Assembly (NCBI GenBank): GCA_017551725.1 | Contig: JAFZKY010000056.1 | Coordinates: forward strand, 1 to 40,275 | Direction: 5' to 3' | From: Bacteroidales bacterium | Lineage (GTDB): Bacteria; Bacteroidota; Bacteroidia; Bacteroidales; WCHB1-69 | Length of the DNA stretch: 40,275 bases | Part shown: piece after piece, positions 1-8,551 of the stretch | Numbering within the stretch: the first letter of the stretch is position 1 | Layout of the letters: each line of letters opens with the position of its first letter | Notes under the pieces: generated by a model | What the model was told of the DNA's origin: nothing | Databases searched by the model: none | Seen by the model: the letters and a program-made list of their open reading frames with translations, nothing else | Translations under genes and position numbers: made by a program

Positions 1-2
1 CG

Positions 3-314
3 CACGGCTGCGACAGCACCGTAACCCTACATTTGACCGTGTACCAGCCCACTTTCGGCGACACCTCCGCCACGGCTTGCGGCAGCTTCGACTGGTACGA
101 GCATACGAACCTCTCGGCCTCCGGCAACTACACGCACGTCTTCGAGAACGGCAACACGCACGGCTGCGACAGCACCGTTACCTTGCATCTGACGGTGTAC
201 CAGCCATCCTTCGGCGACACCACCGCCACGGCTTGCGGCAGCTTCGACTGGTACGAGCATACGAACCTCTCGGCCTCCGGCAACTACACGCACGTCTTCG
301 AGAACGGCAACGCA
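3..314 (+). repeat. Two tandem 156-bp coding repeats
   Basis: Copy 1 is 3-158 and copy 2 is 159-314, each encoding 52 residues. The 3' part of each unit, from about base 66 (222 in copy 2) to the unit end, is essentially identical in DNA. The 5' part carries several mostly silent changes. The array probably continues upstream of the window. Confidence 0.9.
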
Positions 315-773
315 CACGGCTGCGACAGCACTGTAACCTTGCAGCTATCGATTTTTGAGAATACTATTTCCGAGTTAACCATCACCACCCCTGATTCCTG
401 TTACACATGGAACAATATAGATTATTGCACAAGCGGTGATTACACCCAAACGTTCCTAACCGTCCATGGCTGCGACTCTGTTGTAACGCTCCATCTGACC
501 ATCACTGTGGGGATCTATGACCACAATCCCAACGAGGTCTTGCTTGTTTATCCAAACCCCACCTCCGACATTGTCAATGTACAATTCTCCAATCACCATT
601 CACCGATCACAGAAATCCATTTTTATGACATCTACGGCAAATTCCTGCAATCCATACCCGTCAAGGAAGGAAACACGCAAATAGACCTGTCGAGGTATGC
701 CAAAGGCGTGTATTTCGTAAAAGCCTTAGCAGATGGTAAAACGATTGCCGTTCGGAAGGTGGTGAAACATTAA
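3..773 (+). CDS. T9SS cargo protein with tandem repeats (5' partial)
   Basis: The reading frame is open from the window edge, so the N-terminus is missing; 256 residues are visible. It begins with two near-identical 52-residue repeats, each with a CGSFDWY core and an HGCDSTVTL end, followed by a third, diverged copy (CYTWNNIDYC...HGCDSVVTL). Such Cys/Trp repeats are common in Bacteroidetes surface proteins. The last 78 residues or so form a type A C-terminal sorting domain: a YPNPTSD start, an IHFYDIYGK centre and a GVYFVK end. This domain is the signal for type IX export across the outer membrane and is normally cleaved there. The protein is therefore probably secreted or cell-surface attached; what it binds cannot be told from the fragment. 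A hairpin follows the stop. Confidence 0.88.
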   Translation, partial: HGCDSTVTLHLTVYQPTFGDTSATACGSFDWYEHTNLSASGNYTHVFENGNTHGCDSTVTLHLTVYQPSFGDTTATACGSFDWYEHTNLSASGNYTHVFENGNAHGCDSTVTLQLSIFENTISELTITTPDSCYTWNNIDYCTSGDYTQTFLTVHGCDSVVTLHLTITVGIYDHNPNEVLLVYPNPTSDIVNVQFSNHHSPITEIHFYDIYGKFLQSIPVKEGNTQIDLSRYAKGVYFVKALADGKTIAVRKVVKH

Positions 774-796
774 CATCCTCTCCAAACGTGATTGAA

Positions 797-843
797 ACAC
801 AAGAGGGACCGCCGTTTTCAGCAGTCCCTCTTGTGTGATTTGC
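797..843 (+). terminator. Hairpin terminator after the T9SS gene
   Basis: A 13-bp perfect stem (797-809 with 824-836) has a 14-base loop and is followed by a T-rich stretch. It starts 24 bases after the stop codon at 771-773, so it probably ends that transcript. Confidence 0.7.
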
Positions 844-886
844 TTTTATTGCGGTAAGCATTCACATAACCTTCATACCTATTAGG

Positions 887-910
887 GAACCCCTACGGGG
901 TTCAGAAAAA
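887..910. repeat. Small GC hairpin in intergenic region
   Basis: GAACCCC at 887-893 pairs perfectly with GGGGTTC at 897-903 around a 3-base loop, followed by AGAAAAAA. The A-run lies on the wrong side for a plus-strand terminator, and the minus strand has no T-run after the stem. It may be a dispersed hairpin element rather than a terminator. Confidence 0.45.
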
Positions 911-947
911 ACACGGTCTCCAATCTATGGTCATTAGTCTATGCTCA

Positions 948-975
948 CTAACCACTGACTACTGACCACTGAACC
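948..975. repeat. Degenerate heptamer repeat (CTGACYA)x4
   Basis: Four adjacent 7-base units read CTAACCA, CTGACTA, CTGACCA and CTGAACC. They lie just past the 3' end of the minus-strand Hsp15 gene, in a gap with no ORF. No function is apparent. Confidence 0.5.
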
Positions 976-982
976 CTGTCCC

Positions 983-1369
983 CTACTCTTCCGCGTACCG
1001 GCTTTTCACGTATTCCAGCTGCCGGCGGTCGCGCTTGGTGGGACGGCCCAGACCATGGGGACGGTATTCCGCGGTCTTGAGTGTCTTCATGCGGTCGTAC
1101 TCCTCCTGCGGAGTAAGGTCCTCCATATATTGCGGCACTAATGGCGCCCCCACCCTGCTCTTGGGCGTGCCGAGCGCCTTCACCGTCTTGTTCAACGAGC
1201 CGATGTGTACTTCGTAGATCTCCTCCGTGCGCACCTCGCGCGAGGGCTTCACATTGGTGCCGTCGAGTTTCACCTTGCCCGCGTTGCAGGCTTCCGTGGC
1301 CATCGAGCGCGTCTTGAACAGACGCACCATCCATAGCCACTTGTCAATTCTAACATCCAGTTTTTCCAT
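983..1369 (-). CDS. hslR: Hsp15-like S4-domain RNA-binding protein
   Basis: This is a 128-residue protein with an N-terminal S4 domain (residues ~5-65: RIDKWLWMVRLFKTRS, then AGKVKLDG and VKPSREV). A basic tail contains GRPTKRDRRQL. Length and layout match the Hsp15 family, whose E. coli member binds stalled 50S subunits carrying peptidyl-tRNA and helps recycle them. It is the last gene of an apparent minus-strand operon, starting 3 bases after the DUF2147 stop. The ATG at 1367-1369 gives the conserved N-terminus. A general S4 RNA-binding role is certain; the exact Hsp15 role is by family. Confidence 0.88.
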   Translation of the reverse strand: MEKLDVRIDKWLWMVRLFKTRSMATEACNAGKVKLDGTNVKPSREVRTEEIYEVHIGSLNKTVKALGTPKSRVGAPLVPQYMEDLTPQEEYDRMKTLKTAEYRPHGLGRPTKRDRRQLEYVKSRYAEE

Positions 1370-1372
1370 GAT

Positions 1373-1837
1373 TTAACCTATCTTCTTCCACGTCATCGTG
1401 CGCCCGAGGGCGGGCACACCAATGTAGCCGCGCACACGCAACACGTTCTCTTTCTCGAACCACATGCGGCTTTTATAGAACTTGCCGTGTACCGGGTCGT
1501 AAATCTCGCCATCCACCCAACGGTTCTCCTTGGCATCGTAACGGAAATGAAACAGCAACTTGATCTTGTCGCCGGGCGTGTTGCGCTTCGCCGGATCGGG
1601 GTTCTTGATGTCGCGCTTGGGCGAGCCATCCTTGAAGGTGGGATTCTTCACCCAAATGATCTGTCCCTCATACAAGCCGCTGGAGGTCTTTACAATCCGG
1701 ATTTTGCAATCCTCGTCCGACTGGTCGTCGGAGATATAGTACACCCCTAAAATTTTATCTGCGGCCGTTTGCGCAGCCGCAGATAAAAAATTGGTGCATA
1801 AGACTGCTATAATCAATATGTTGATATAGAATCTCAT
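1373..1837 (-). CDS. DUF2147 secreted protein
   Basis: This 154-residue protein has an N-terminal signal peptide (about residues 1-22, ending SAAAQ). A compact DUF2147 domain follows: ILGVYYISDD, LYEGQIIWVKNP, then the end RVRGYIGVPALGRTMTW. DUF2147 proteins are periplasmic or exported lipocalin-like beta proteins of unknown ligand. It sits between the DUF349 gene (10-base gap) and hslR (3-base gap), so it is probably co-transcribed with them. Its early codons (about 17-28) lie in a perfect 13-bp inverted repeat, described separately. The family is clear; the function is unknown. Confidence 0.85.
   Translation of the reverse strand: MRFYINILIIAVLCTNFLSAAAQTAADKILGVYYISDDQSDEDCKIRIVKTSSGLYEGQIIWVKNPTFKDGSPKRDIKNPDPAKRNTPGDKIKLLFHFRYDAKENRWVDGEIYDPVHGKFYKSRMWFEKENVLRVRGYIGVPALGRTMTWKKIG
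1753..1788. repeat. Perfect 13-bp inverted repeat inside the DUF2147 gene
   Basis: TTTTATCTGCGGC at 1753-1765 is matched exactly by its complement at 1776-1788, with a 10-base spacer. It falls over the signal-peptide end of the DUF2147 gene, so the mRNA can form a strong hairpin about 50-85 bases into the coding region. Confidence 0.8.
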
Positions 1838-1847
1838 TGCTGAGAGT

Positions 1848-4127
1848 TTATTCAGCCTTGGGTTCCTCGGCGGCCGGCGTTTCGGCAGCGGGTTCCTCCT
1901 TGGCCTTGGGGTTGTTCATCATACGGATCTTATATTCCAAATCCTTCACCTCAGCCTTGGCCGTTTCAATCTTCTTACGGAACTCGGCCGTAATGATTTC
2001 CGCATTCTTGGAGTTGGAGAAAAATCCCAAATTGTTTTCCCACAATGTGATATCCTCCTTCAACTGCTGAAGCTTGTTCTTCAGGAAGTTCTTCTCCTTG
2101 TCGATCATCTTGTCGGCGTTCGGTGCGTTCAGTATGTTTTCAATCTTGGATTGGAAACGGTTGTGACGCATATCGTCGGCGCTGATCTTCAACTCGGCGA
2201 AACGTTTGTCAAGGGCGTTGCGGTACTCGGTGTAGATGCGGTCTTTCTCCTTCTTGGGCACGAAACCGATCTGGATCCATTCGTTCTGATAGGCTTTCAG
2301 CACATCCATGTTGGCGTTGCGGTCATCACCGAATTCGTGGTTGAGGATATTCTGAATCAACTCCTCTTTCTTGCGAAGATTCTCGGCCTCCACATCCTGG
2401 ATATTGTTGAAATAGTTGGACTTGGCCTCAAAGAACTTGTCGCAGGCGGCGCGGAAACGTTTCCAGATCTGGTCGGAATACTTGCGCGGGGTGGCGCCGA
2501 TGTTCTTCCATTGTGTCTGCAAACTCAAAATGTCGGCCGTAGCCTGTTTCCAGTCGGTGCGGTCGGCGATGCCCTCGGCCTGGATGGCCAGGTTGAGCTT
2601 CTGGTTGTAGTTCTGCATCTGCACATCCTTGATCTGCTGGAAATAATCTTTCTTCTGGGTGAAGAACTTGTCCAACGTGGATTTGAAGCGGTTCCAGATC
2701 TCATCGTTCAGCTTGACGGGAGCCGGTCCCAACGTCTTCCACACGTTGAGGAGGTCGGTCAGCTTGTCGCTCATCTCGTTGTACTCCTTGACGGTTTCGG
2801 AAGACTTGGCCACCAATTCCTCGGCCTGCTCACACAGCACAACCTTGGCGTTGTAGTTGTTCTGCTCCTCGGCGAAGAGCTTGTCGTAATACTCTTTCCG
2901 GCGGGCGTTGATCTGGTCGGAAGCGGCTTTGAAGCGTTCCCAGACCTCTTCCTTCTTATCCTCCGGCACCGGTCCGATTTCCTTCCACTGCTCGTGGAGG
3001 TTCTGCAGTTCTTTGAAGGAATCCTTGATGGAATCGACCAAAAGCAGGGACTCGGCCTGCTCGCAGAGACCCAACTTGCTTTCCAGATTCTTCTTGTAAT
3101 CCAGCTCGCGGGCCTCCTTGTTGAGGCGGATGATGTCGAAGAACTTCTCCACATAGAAGTGGTAGTTCTGCCACAGGTTGGTGGACTCGGCTTGCGGCAC
3201 GGGGCCGATGTTGCGCCACTCCTCCTGGAACTCTTTGAACTTATCGTTGAGGTTCTTCAGGTTGGATTCCGTCTCGATCAGGTTTTTCAAGCCCTCGATG
3301 ATACGGTTCTTGGATTCCAAGTTTTTCTGTTTCTGTTCCTCCAGGGCCTCGATGAAGCGGGCCTTGGCATCTTTATATTTTTGGAACGCGGCATTGAAGC
3401 GCGTTTCCAGTTCATCGGGTTCATTGTTCGGGGCTTCCACCTCTTCCACCTGGGCGTCGGGATTCTCGGCCTTGGCGGCTTCGGCAGCGGCTTTGGCGGC
3501 ATTGAAGGCGGCCATGGCGGCGCGTCTCCGCTCACGCAGGAAGTCCAGTGTCTTGCTGCGCAGCACGCCCACACGCTGTTTGATGAGGTTGAAGTTGGGC
3601 TCGGCAACCAGGCGTTCCAATTCGGCCACGCACTTTTCCAAATCGAAGTCGGCGTATTCGGCCTCCACCTGCTCCAAGGTCTCCACGACTTCGGGTTCTT
3701 CGGTTTCCGATTCGGGCTCGGCAGTCGTTTGCTGCTGGTCCATTTCAGCCACCATCTCCTCGGCCGACTGGGCCACAGGCTCTTCTTTCACAGGCGTTTC
3801 GACAGCGGGTTCTTCGGCGGCGGGAGATTCCTCGGCTACCGGTTCTTCGGCAGGAGTTTCCTCGGCCACGGGTTCCTCTGCAACAGGCGTTTCGGCAGCG
3901 GGTTCCTCCACAGCGGGCGTTTCCTCAGCCGCAGGCTCTTCCACGGCGGGAGTTTTTTCTACCACCGATTCTTCGGCGGGAGTTTCATTGTTCAACGTTT
4001 CAGTTTCCTCTGCAGGTGCGGAAGATTCTTGTGTCGTAGGGATTTGGGCTTCCTGGGAAGCGCCGGAGTTCATCTCTTGATTCTGCATTTCAGCATTCTC
4101 TTGAGGAAGAAGATCTTGTTGTTCCAT
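1848..4127 (-). CDS. DUF349 repeat protein with Glu/Pro/Ala-rich tails
   Basis: This 759-residue protein has no signal peptide and is probably cytoplasmic. The first ~160 residues are a low-complexity acidic region built on PAVEEPAAEE-like words. Then come at least five DUF349 helical repeats, each with a W..IG..P core (EEWRNIGPVP, EQWKEIGPVP, NVWKTLGPAP, TQWKNIGATP, NEWIQIGFVP) and a ..W..F....D.F... helix. A coiled coil follows, and the C-terminus returns to the acidic word (EEPAAETPAAEEPKAE). DUF349 proteins are long helical proteins of unknown role. It heads the operon with DUF2147 and hslR; a -7 promoter box lies about 50 bases upstream. A 666-codon open frame antisense to it is a composition artefact. 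Confidence 0.9.
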   Translation of the reverse strand: MEQQDLLPQENAEMQNQEMNSGASQEAQIPTTQESSAPAEETETLNNETPAEESVVEKTPAVEEPAAEETPAVEEPAAETPVAEEPVAEETPAEEPVAEESPAAEEPAVETPVKEEPVAQSAEEMVAEMDQQQTTAEPESETEEPEVVETLEQVEAEYADFDLEKCVAELERLVAEPNFNLIKQRVGVLRSKTLDFLRERRRAAMAAFNAAKAAAEAAKAENPDAQVEEVEAPNNEPDELETRFNAAFQKYKDAKARFIEALEEQKQKNLESKNRIIEGLKNLIETESNLKNLNDKFKEFQEEWRNIGPVPQAESTNLWQNYHFYVEKFFDIIRLNKEARELDYKKNLESKLGLCEQAESLLLVDSIKDSFKELQNLHEQWKEIGPVPEDKKEEVWERFKAASDQINARRKEYYDKLFAEEQNNYNAKVVLCEQAEELVAKSSETVKEYNEMSDKLTDLLNVWKTLGPAPVKLNDEIWNRFKSTLDKFFTQKKDYFQQIKDVQMQNYNQKLNLAIQAEGIADRTDWKQATADILSLQTQWKNIGATPRKYSDQIWKRFRAACDKFFEAKSNYFNNIQDVEAENLRKKEELIQNILNHEFGDDRNANMDVLKAYQNEWIQIGFVPKKEKDRIYTEYRNALDKRFAELKISADDMRHNRFQSKIENILNAPNADKMIDKEKNFLKNKLQQLKEDITLWENNLGFFSNSKNAEIITAEFRKKIETAKAEVKDLEYKIRMMNNPKAKEEPAAETPAAEEPKAE

Positions 4128-4177
4128 AAAAATTTTAAGTTTTTAGAATAATAAAATAGGGTTTAAAAACAGGGCGG

Positions 4178-4185
4178 CAAAGATA
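4178..4185 (-). promoter_or_regulatory. -7 promoter box for the DUF349 operon
   Basis: The minus strand reads TATCTTTG, an exact fit to the Bacteroidetes TAnnTTTG element, 50 bases before the DUF349 ATG. Confidence 0.7.
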
Positions 4186-4191
4186 CAAATT

Positions 4192-7100
4192 CTATGCCAT
4201 ATTCTCTATCATAAAATGCAACCTGTTGAAAACATTCGCTTCGCTGGTGCCGCCGTCAAAATCCAGGAACAGCATGTTCAGATCCGGATAGTACTGGCGG
4301 ATTTTCTTCTCAATGCCCTTGGCAATGATGTGGTTGGAGATACAAGCAAATGGCTGGAGGCTGATGATATTCTTTACGCCGCTTTCTGCCAAAGCGGACA
4401 TCTCCGCCGGAATGAGCCACCCTTCCCCGAAATTGGCCGCCATATTGACGATGCGCGAGGCCAGTTCCGCCTCATGAAACATGTCGGCATACGGGCGGTA
4501 ATAGGGAAACGGCGCACATATTTTGTCATATACCTTGGCATAATGGAAGATGAGCTTGTAGATGGCATCCGACACAAACAACGGCTGGTCCACCTCTTTG
4601 ATATTCAGTTTCTTGTTTATATGCAGATTGACAAAACTGTTCATAAAGAAATTGTAAATGGACGGTGCCACGACCTCCACGCCTTGGTCGGCGAGCCAGT
4701 CGAGCACATTCAGATGGCCGAACTCGTTGTATTTGATATAGATTTCGCCCACCACCCCAATCTGCGGCAAAGGCTTGTTGCAGTCCATGTTGGCCATGTA
4801 CTCCATCACGGCTTCGGCCAGAAGTTTGCGCAGCCCTTTGTAGTTGCGCGATTCAATGAGCGGAAACGATTTCTCTATGTATTTGAAGCGGATTTCCTTG
4901 GCAATGCCGCGTCGAAGCTCTCGGGGACGCGCCGCGTAATACATGCGCGACAGGCAGTCGGCATACAAGAGGGTGAAGACGGCCGGCAGCGCCATTTTCT
5001 TGGCATCCACCACAAATCCGGGCTGCTCGTTGGCCAGTGTGTTGCCCAAAGCCAGCGACAACACCGGCACCTGTTCAAAGCCAGCGGCCACCAACGCCTT
5101 TTTTATCAGCATGATATAATTCGTAGCACGGCACTGGCCACCCGTCTGGGTGATGATGACCGCCACGTCGTTCAAGTCATACTCCCCGCTGCGCAACGCC
5201 TTGAGCAGACTGCCCACCACGATGGTGGCGGGATAGCAGACCTCGTTGTTGGCATACTGCAACCCCAAATCCACGCACTCCTTGTCGCCCATCGGCAACA
5301 CCACGAGCTTGTAGCCGGCCATCTTGAAAAAGGTGGGAAAAAACTCCGTATAGCCGGATGCGAACGTCGGGGCGAGAATCGTGCGCCGGCGGTCGGAAAG
5401 CTGAAACGCCGGAGTGGTGACGAACGACTTGTCCACCTCCATCTTACGGCTGAATTTCAGACTCTCCACCATGGAGCGCACACGCAAGCGCAACGAACCG
5501 ATATTGTTCACATCATCCACCTTCAACAGCGTGAAACTCTTGCCCTTGCGATCCAGAATATCATGGGTTTCATCTATGATAAAAGCATCCGGGCCACACC
5601 CGAAGGAGGTAATCATCATAAAATGCACGTTGTCCGGACTGTTGGCCACATAGTGCGCCGCCTTGAAAATGCGATTGGGATAGGTCCACTGCGTCACCGC
5701 CACCAGCTCCTTATAGACTTCCGTGTCTTCCTCGTCGGCCACAAACTCCGTCACCACATCGATGCCCATATCCGACAGCACATCCGAAATCTTGTGCTGG
5801 ATCAGCGGGTCGGCATGGTACGGGCGACCGGCCAGCACAACCACCATACGATGATGGCGGCGGGCTTCCCGCACAATCTCCTGCGCGCGCTGGTGCTGCT
5901 GCGCGATGAACGACTGCTGCGCTTTCACCGCCGCAGAAATGGCCTGATTGGAAGTCTTTTTGTCCACGCCCAACGAGCGCAAATAGGCCAAACAGCCCTT
6001 TCGCAGCAGTTCTTCGTTGTTGAGCGAAACCACGGGCGCATCAAAGGGGATGTTGAAACGGTCCACCGTATCGATGGCATTCTTCATCACATCGGAATAC
6101 CCACCCACAATGGGACAGTTGTAGCTGTTGCGCACCTTGTCGTCTGCCTTCTGTTCCATCACAACATACGGATAAAAAATCCGATCCACCTTTTTCTTCG
6201 CCAAATCATACACATGGCCGTGCATCAGCTTGGCAGGGAAACAGATGTTCTCCGACATCACCGTATGGATACCCTGCTCGTACAGCGGGTTAGTCGATTT
6301 GCCCGACAGCACCACTCGGAAGCCGCACTCGGAGAAGAGTGTGTGCCAGAAGGGATACAACTCGAACATGCCCAACGCACGCGGGATGCCGATGGTTAAT
6401 TTCGCCTGTTTCTGTGGCACTACTGGCCGCTGGAACAGCATTTTAAGCCGTTCGTGGTGCTGGTTCGTGCCCTTGCGCATCACCTCCGACTCGTTGGCAA
6501 ATATCTTTTCACAATTGTTGCCGGAATAATAGCAACGATTATTGGAAAACTTGTATTGGATAACCGTACATTGGTTGGCACATCCCGGACAGGTCTGCTG
6601 TTCCGTTTCAAACTCGCGGATAGCCAGCAGCTCATCCAGTGTCAGCACCTGCGTAACCGGCTGTTCTTTGGCAAAAAGGGCACAACCGTAGGCGCCCATC
6701 AGCTCTGGAATGTCGGAGAAACGTACATCGCGGCCCGTGAGCAACTCCAACGCACGCACCACTGCCAAATTCTTGAAGGTGCCACCCTGAACCACAATAT
6801 GGTCGCCAAGTTCTTCTATCTTTCTTAATTTAAGAACTTTAAATAGACAATTCTTAATCACGGAATAGGCAAAGCCGGCGGAGATGTCCTCGGGGGTGGT
6901 TCCCTCGCGCATAGCCTGTTTTACCTTTGAATTCATGAACACTGTGCAGCGCGTGCCCAAATCGTAGGGATGTTGCGCCTCGCAGGCTATCTGGGCGAAA
7001 TCCGCCACCGTGTAGCCCAACATCTTGGCAAAAGTCTCTATAAACGAGCCACATCCCGATGAACACGCTTCGTTGATTTCCAGACGGCGGATAGCCTGAT

Positions 7101-8424
7101 GCTCCACAAAGATGGCCTTCATATCCTGACCGCCAATATCGAGGATGAAGGACACATCCGGCGACACGCTCCTGGCACCCAGGTAATGGGCCATCGTCTC
7201 CACCACGCCGTGATGCAGCCCGAAAGCGGTTTTGAGAAGATTCTCGCCGTAGCCCGTCACGGCGCTGTTCACGATGCGCGGGGCAAAATTATGCTCATCA
7301 CAAGTCTGCTTAAAAGCTTTTAAGGCTTGCAGAAAGGCATCGAAGCTGTTGCCATTGTTGGAGCGATAATCGCGATAAAGCAAGCGTCCCTCCTCGTCCA
7401 GCACCACCAATTTAGTCGTGGTGGAGCCTGAATCCACGCCCATGAAGACGTTGGGGCTTTTGAGTTCCTCCCACGTCACGCGAGGCACGAAGAAGTTCTG
7501 TTTCTGCTGCTTCCATTCGGAAAACACCGACGCATCCGCGAACAAGGGAGCCAATCTGTTCTGATACAGTGCATCGTTATCAATAGACAGATTTTCAATA
7601 TCATGCAGGAAATCACGCATCGGAATGGGCTCGGCGCATTGCGTCTCGGCCATCAGGGCAGTGCCGTGTGCGGGCACCACGCGGGCATCGGGCACGGTCA
7701 CGCAATCCTCATCGGCGAGATGGAGGTTTTCCAGAAACGTCTTCTTCAACATAGGCAGGAACGCAAAGGGGCCGCCGCAGAAGAAGACCGGCGGCTGCAC
7801 GTCGAGCCCGCGCGACAGAGTGCCGATGACCTGCAGGGCCACGGCATGGAACACCGAGAGGGCCACATCCGCCTTGCTGACGTGCCGTGCCAACAGATTC
7901 TGGATATCGGTCTTGGAGAAGACACCGCAGCGGGAAGCGATGGGATAGACGGTCTGCGCCTTTTCCGCCAGCGCGTTCAGCTCCGACGGTTCCACATTCA
8001 GCAGGCTGGCGGTCTGGTCGATGAAGGCACCCGTGCCGCCGGCGCAGTTGCCGTTCATGCGGATGTCAGGCACCCTACCCTCCTCAAAGAAGATCATCTT
8101 GCTGTCCTCGCCGCCGATGTCGATGAACGTGCGGGTTTGCGGGAACTGCCGTTTCACGAGCGTGGCGGCGGCGATCACCTCCTGCACGAAGGGCAGATGC
8201 CAACATTCGGCATAGCCCATGCCCACGGAGCCGGTGACGGCCACCCGGAGCATCGCATCAGGGTACTTTTCGGCCACGGGGATCAGAGACTCGCGCACCG
8301 TAGTGCGTATGTTAATGTTGTGCCGACGGTAATCGGCGTACACAACCGTGTCATTTGCATCCAGCACCACAACCTTGACCGTTGTGGAACCAATGTCAAT
8401 TCCTACTTTATAAATATTGTCCAT
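4192..8424 (-). CDS. Giant acyl-CoA dehydratase activase-like protein
   Basis: This 1410-residue protein carries two BadF/BadG/BcrA/BcrD-type ATPase domains in tandem. Domain 1 has a VGIDIGSTTVK phosphate loop at ~7-17 and NCAGGTGAF with Cys127. Domain 2 has a MGVDSGSTTTK loop at ~328 and ACSSGCGSF with Cys454 and Cys458. The cysteines match the site of the [4Fe-4S] cluster bridging the dimer in HgdC. A cysteine cluster follows (CPGCANQC at 612-619, then C631 and C638), then a long DUF2229-type CoA-enzyme-activase region (IGIPRALGMFELYPF at ~670) to the end. Family activators use ATP to inject an electron into 2-hydroxyacyl-CoA dehydratases. No dehydratase subunits lie nearby, so the substrate enzyme is unknown. 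The frame extends 46 codons further upstream, but the ATG at 8422-8424 begins the conserved domain and sits just after the promoter box. Confidence 0.88.
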   Translation of the reverse strand: MDNIYKVGIDIGSTTVKVVVLDANDTVVYADYRRHNINIRTTVRESLIPVAEKYPDAMLRVAVTGSVGMGYAECWHLPFVQEVIAAATLVKRQFPQTRTFIDIGGEDSKMIFFEEGRVPDIRMNGNCAGGTGAFIDQTASLLNVEPSELNALAEKAQTVYPIASRCGVFSKTDIQNLLARHVSKADVALSVFHAVALQVIGTLSRGLDVQPPVFFCGGPFAFLPMLKKTFLENLHLADEDCVTVPDARVVPAHGTALMAETQCAEPIPMRDFLHDIENLSIDNDALYQNRLAPLFADASVFSEWKQQKQNFFVPRVTWEELKSPNVFMGVDSGSTTTKLVVLDEEGRLLYRDYRSNNGNSFDAFLQALKAFKQTCDEHNFAPRIVNSAVTGYGENLLKTAFGLHHGVVETMAHYLGARSVSPDVSFILDIGGQDMKAIFVEHQAIRRLEINEACSSGCGSFIETFAKMLGYTVADFAQIACEAQHPYDLGTRCTVFMNSKVKQAMREGTTPEDISAGFAYSVIKNCLFKVLKLRKIEELGDHIVVQGGTFKNLAVVRALELLTGRDVRFSDIPELMGAYGCALFAKEQPVTQVLTLDELLAIREFETEQQTCPGCANQCTVIQYKFSNNRCYYSGNNCEKIFANESEVMRKGTNQHHERLKMLFQRPVVPQKQAKLTIGIPRALGMFELYPFWHTLFSECGFRVVLSGKSTNPLYEQGIHTVMSENICFPAKLMHGHVYDLAKKKVDRIFYPYVVMEQKADDKVRNSYNCPIVGGYSDVMKNAIDTVDRFNIPFDAPVVSLNNEELLRKGCLAYLRSLGVDKKTSNQAISAAVKAQQSFIAQQHQRAQEIVREARRHHRMVVVLAGRPYHADPLIQHKISDVLSDMGIDVVTEFVADEEDTEVYKELVAVTQWTYPNRIFKAAHYVANSPDNVHFMMITSFGCGPDAFIIDETHDILDRKGKSFTLLKVDDVNNIGSLRLRVRSMVESLKFSRKMEVDKSFVTTPAFQLSDRRRTILAPTFASGYTEFFPTFFKMAGYKLVVLPMGDKECVDLGLQYANNEVCYPATIVVGSLLKALRSGEYDLNDVAVIITQTGGQCRATNYIMLIKKALVAAGFEQVPVLSLALGNTLANEQPGFVVDAKKMALPAVFTLLYADCLSRMYYAARPRELRRGIAKEIRFKYIEKSFPLIESRNYKGLRKLLAEAVMEYMANMDCNKPLPQIGVVGEIYIKYNEFGHLNVLDWLADQGVEVVAPSIYNFFMNSFVNLHINKKLNIKEVDQPLFVSDAIYKLIFHYAKVYDKICAPFPYYRPYADMFHEAELASRIVNMAANFGEGWLIPAEMSALAESGVKNIISLQPFACISNHIIAKGIEKKIRQYYPDLNMLFLDFDGGTSEANVFNRLHFMIENMA

Positions 8425-8442
8425 CGAATCTTTTTGAGCCCG

Positions 8443-8450
8443 CGAAAGTA
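8443..8450 (-). promoter_or_regulatory. -7-like promoter box for the activase gene
   Basis: The minus strand reads TACTTTCG, a one-base variant of TAnnTTTG, 18 bases before the chosen ATG. It supports the start at 8424 over the upstream in-frame ATG at 8562. Confidence 0.55.
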
Positions 8451-8502
8451 CAAAAAAAACGGACAGGGTAAACGAGGGGGTGCGCCGTGTGATTCTTTTG
8501 CG

Positions 8503-8510
8503 TATCTTTG
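8503..8510 (+). promoter_or_regulatory. -7 promoter box for the RsmI-like gene
   Basis: TATCTTTG lies 41 bases before the ATG at 8552 and is divergent from the activase promoter. Confidence 0.7.
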
Positions 8511-8551
8511 CAACCGCACAAACTTTATAATTAACCCTCACACCATCTTTT

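Noticed and set aside
948-975. Heptamer array as a CRISPR repeat
   Set aside because: The units are 7 bases and directly adjacent, with no spacers.
2151-4151. Long plus-strand frame (666 codons) antisense to the DUF349 gene
   Set aside because: It is rich in Gly, Leu, Phe and Arg with no domain, and it is the complement of a Glu/Ala-rich repeat gene; composition explains it.
4216-6399. Long plus-strand frame antisense to the activase gene
   Set aside because: No recognisable motifs; the minus strand carries clear conserved domains in the same DNA.
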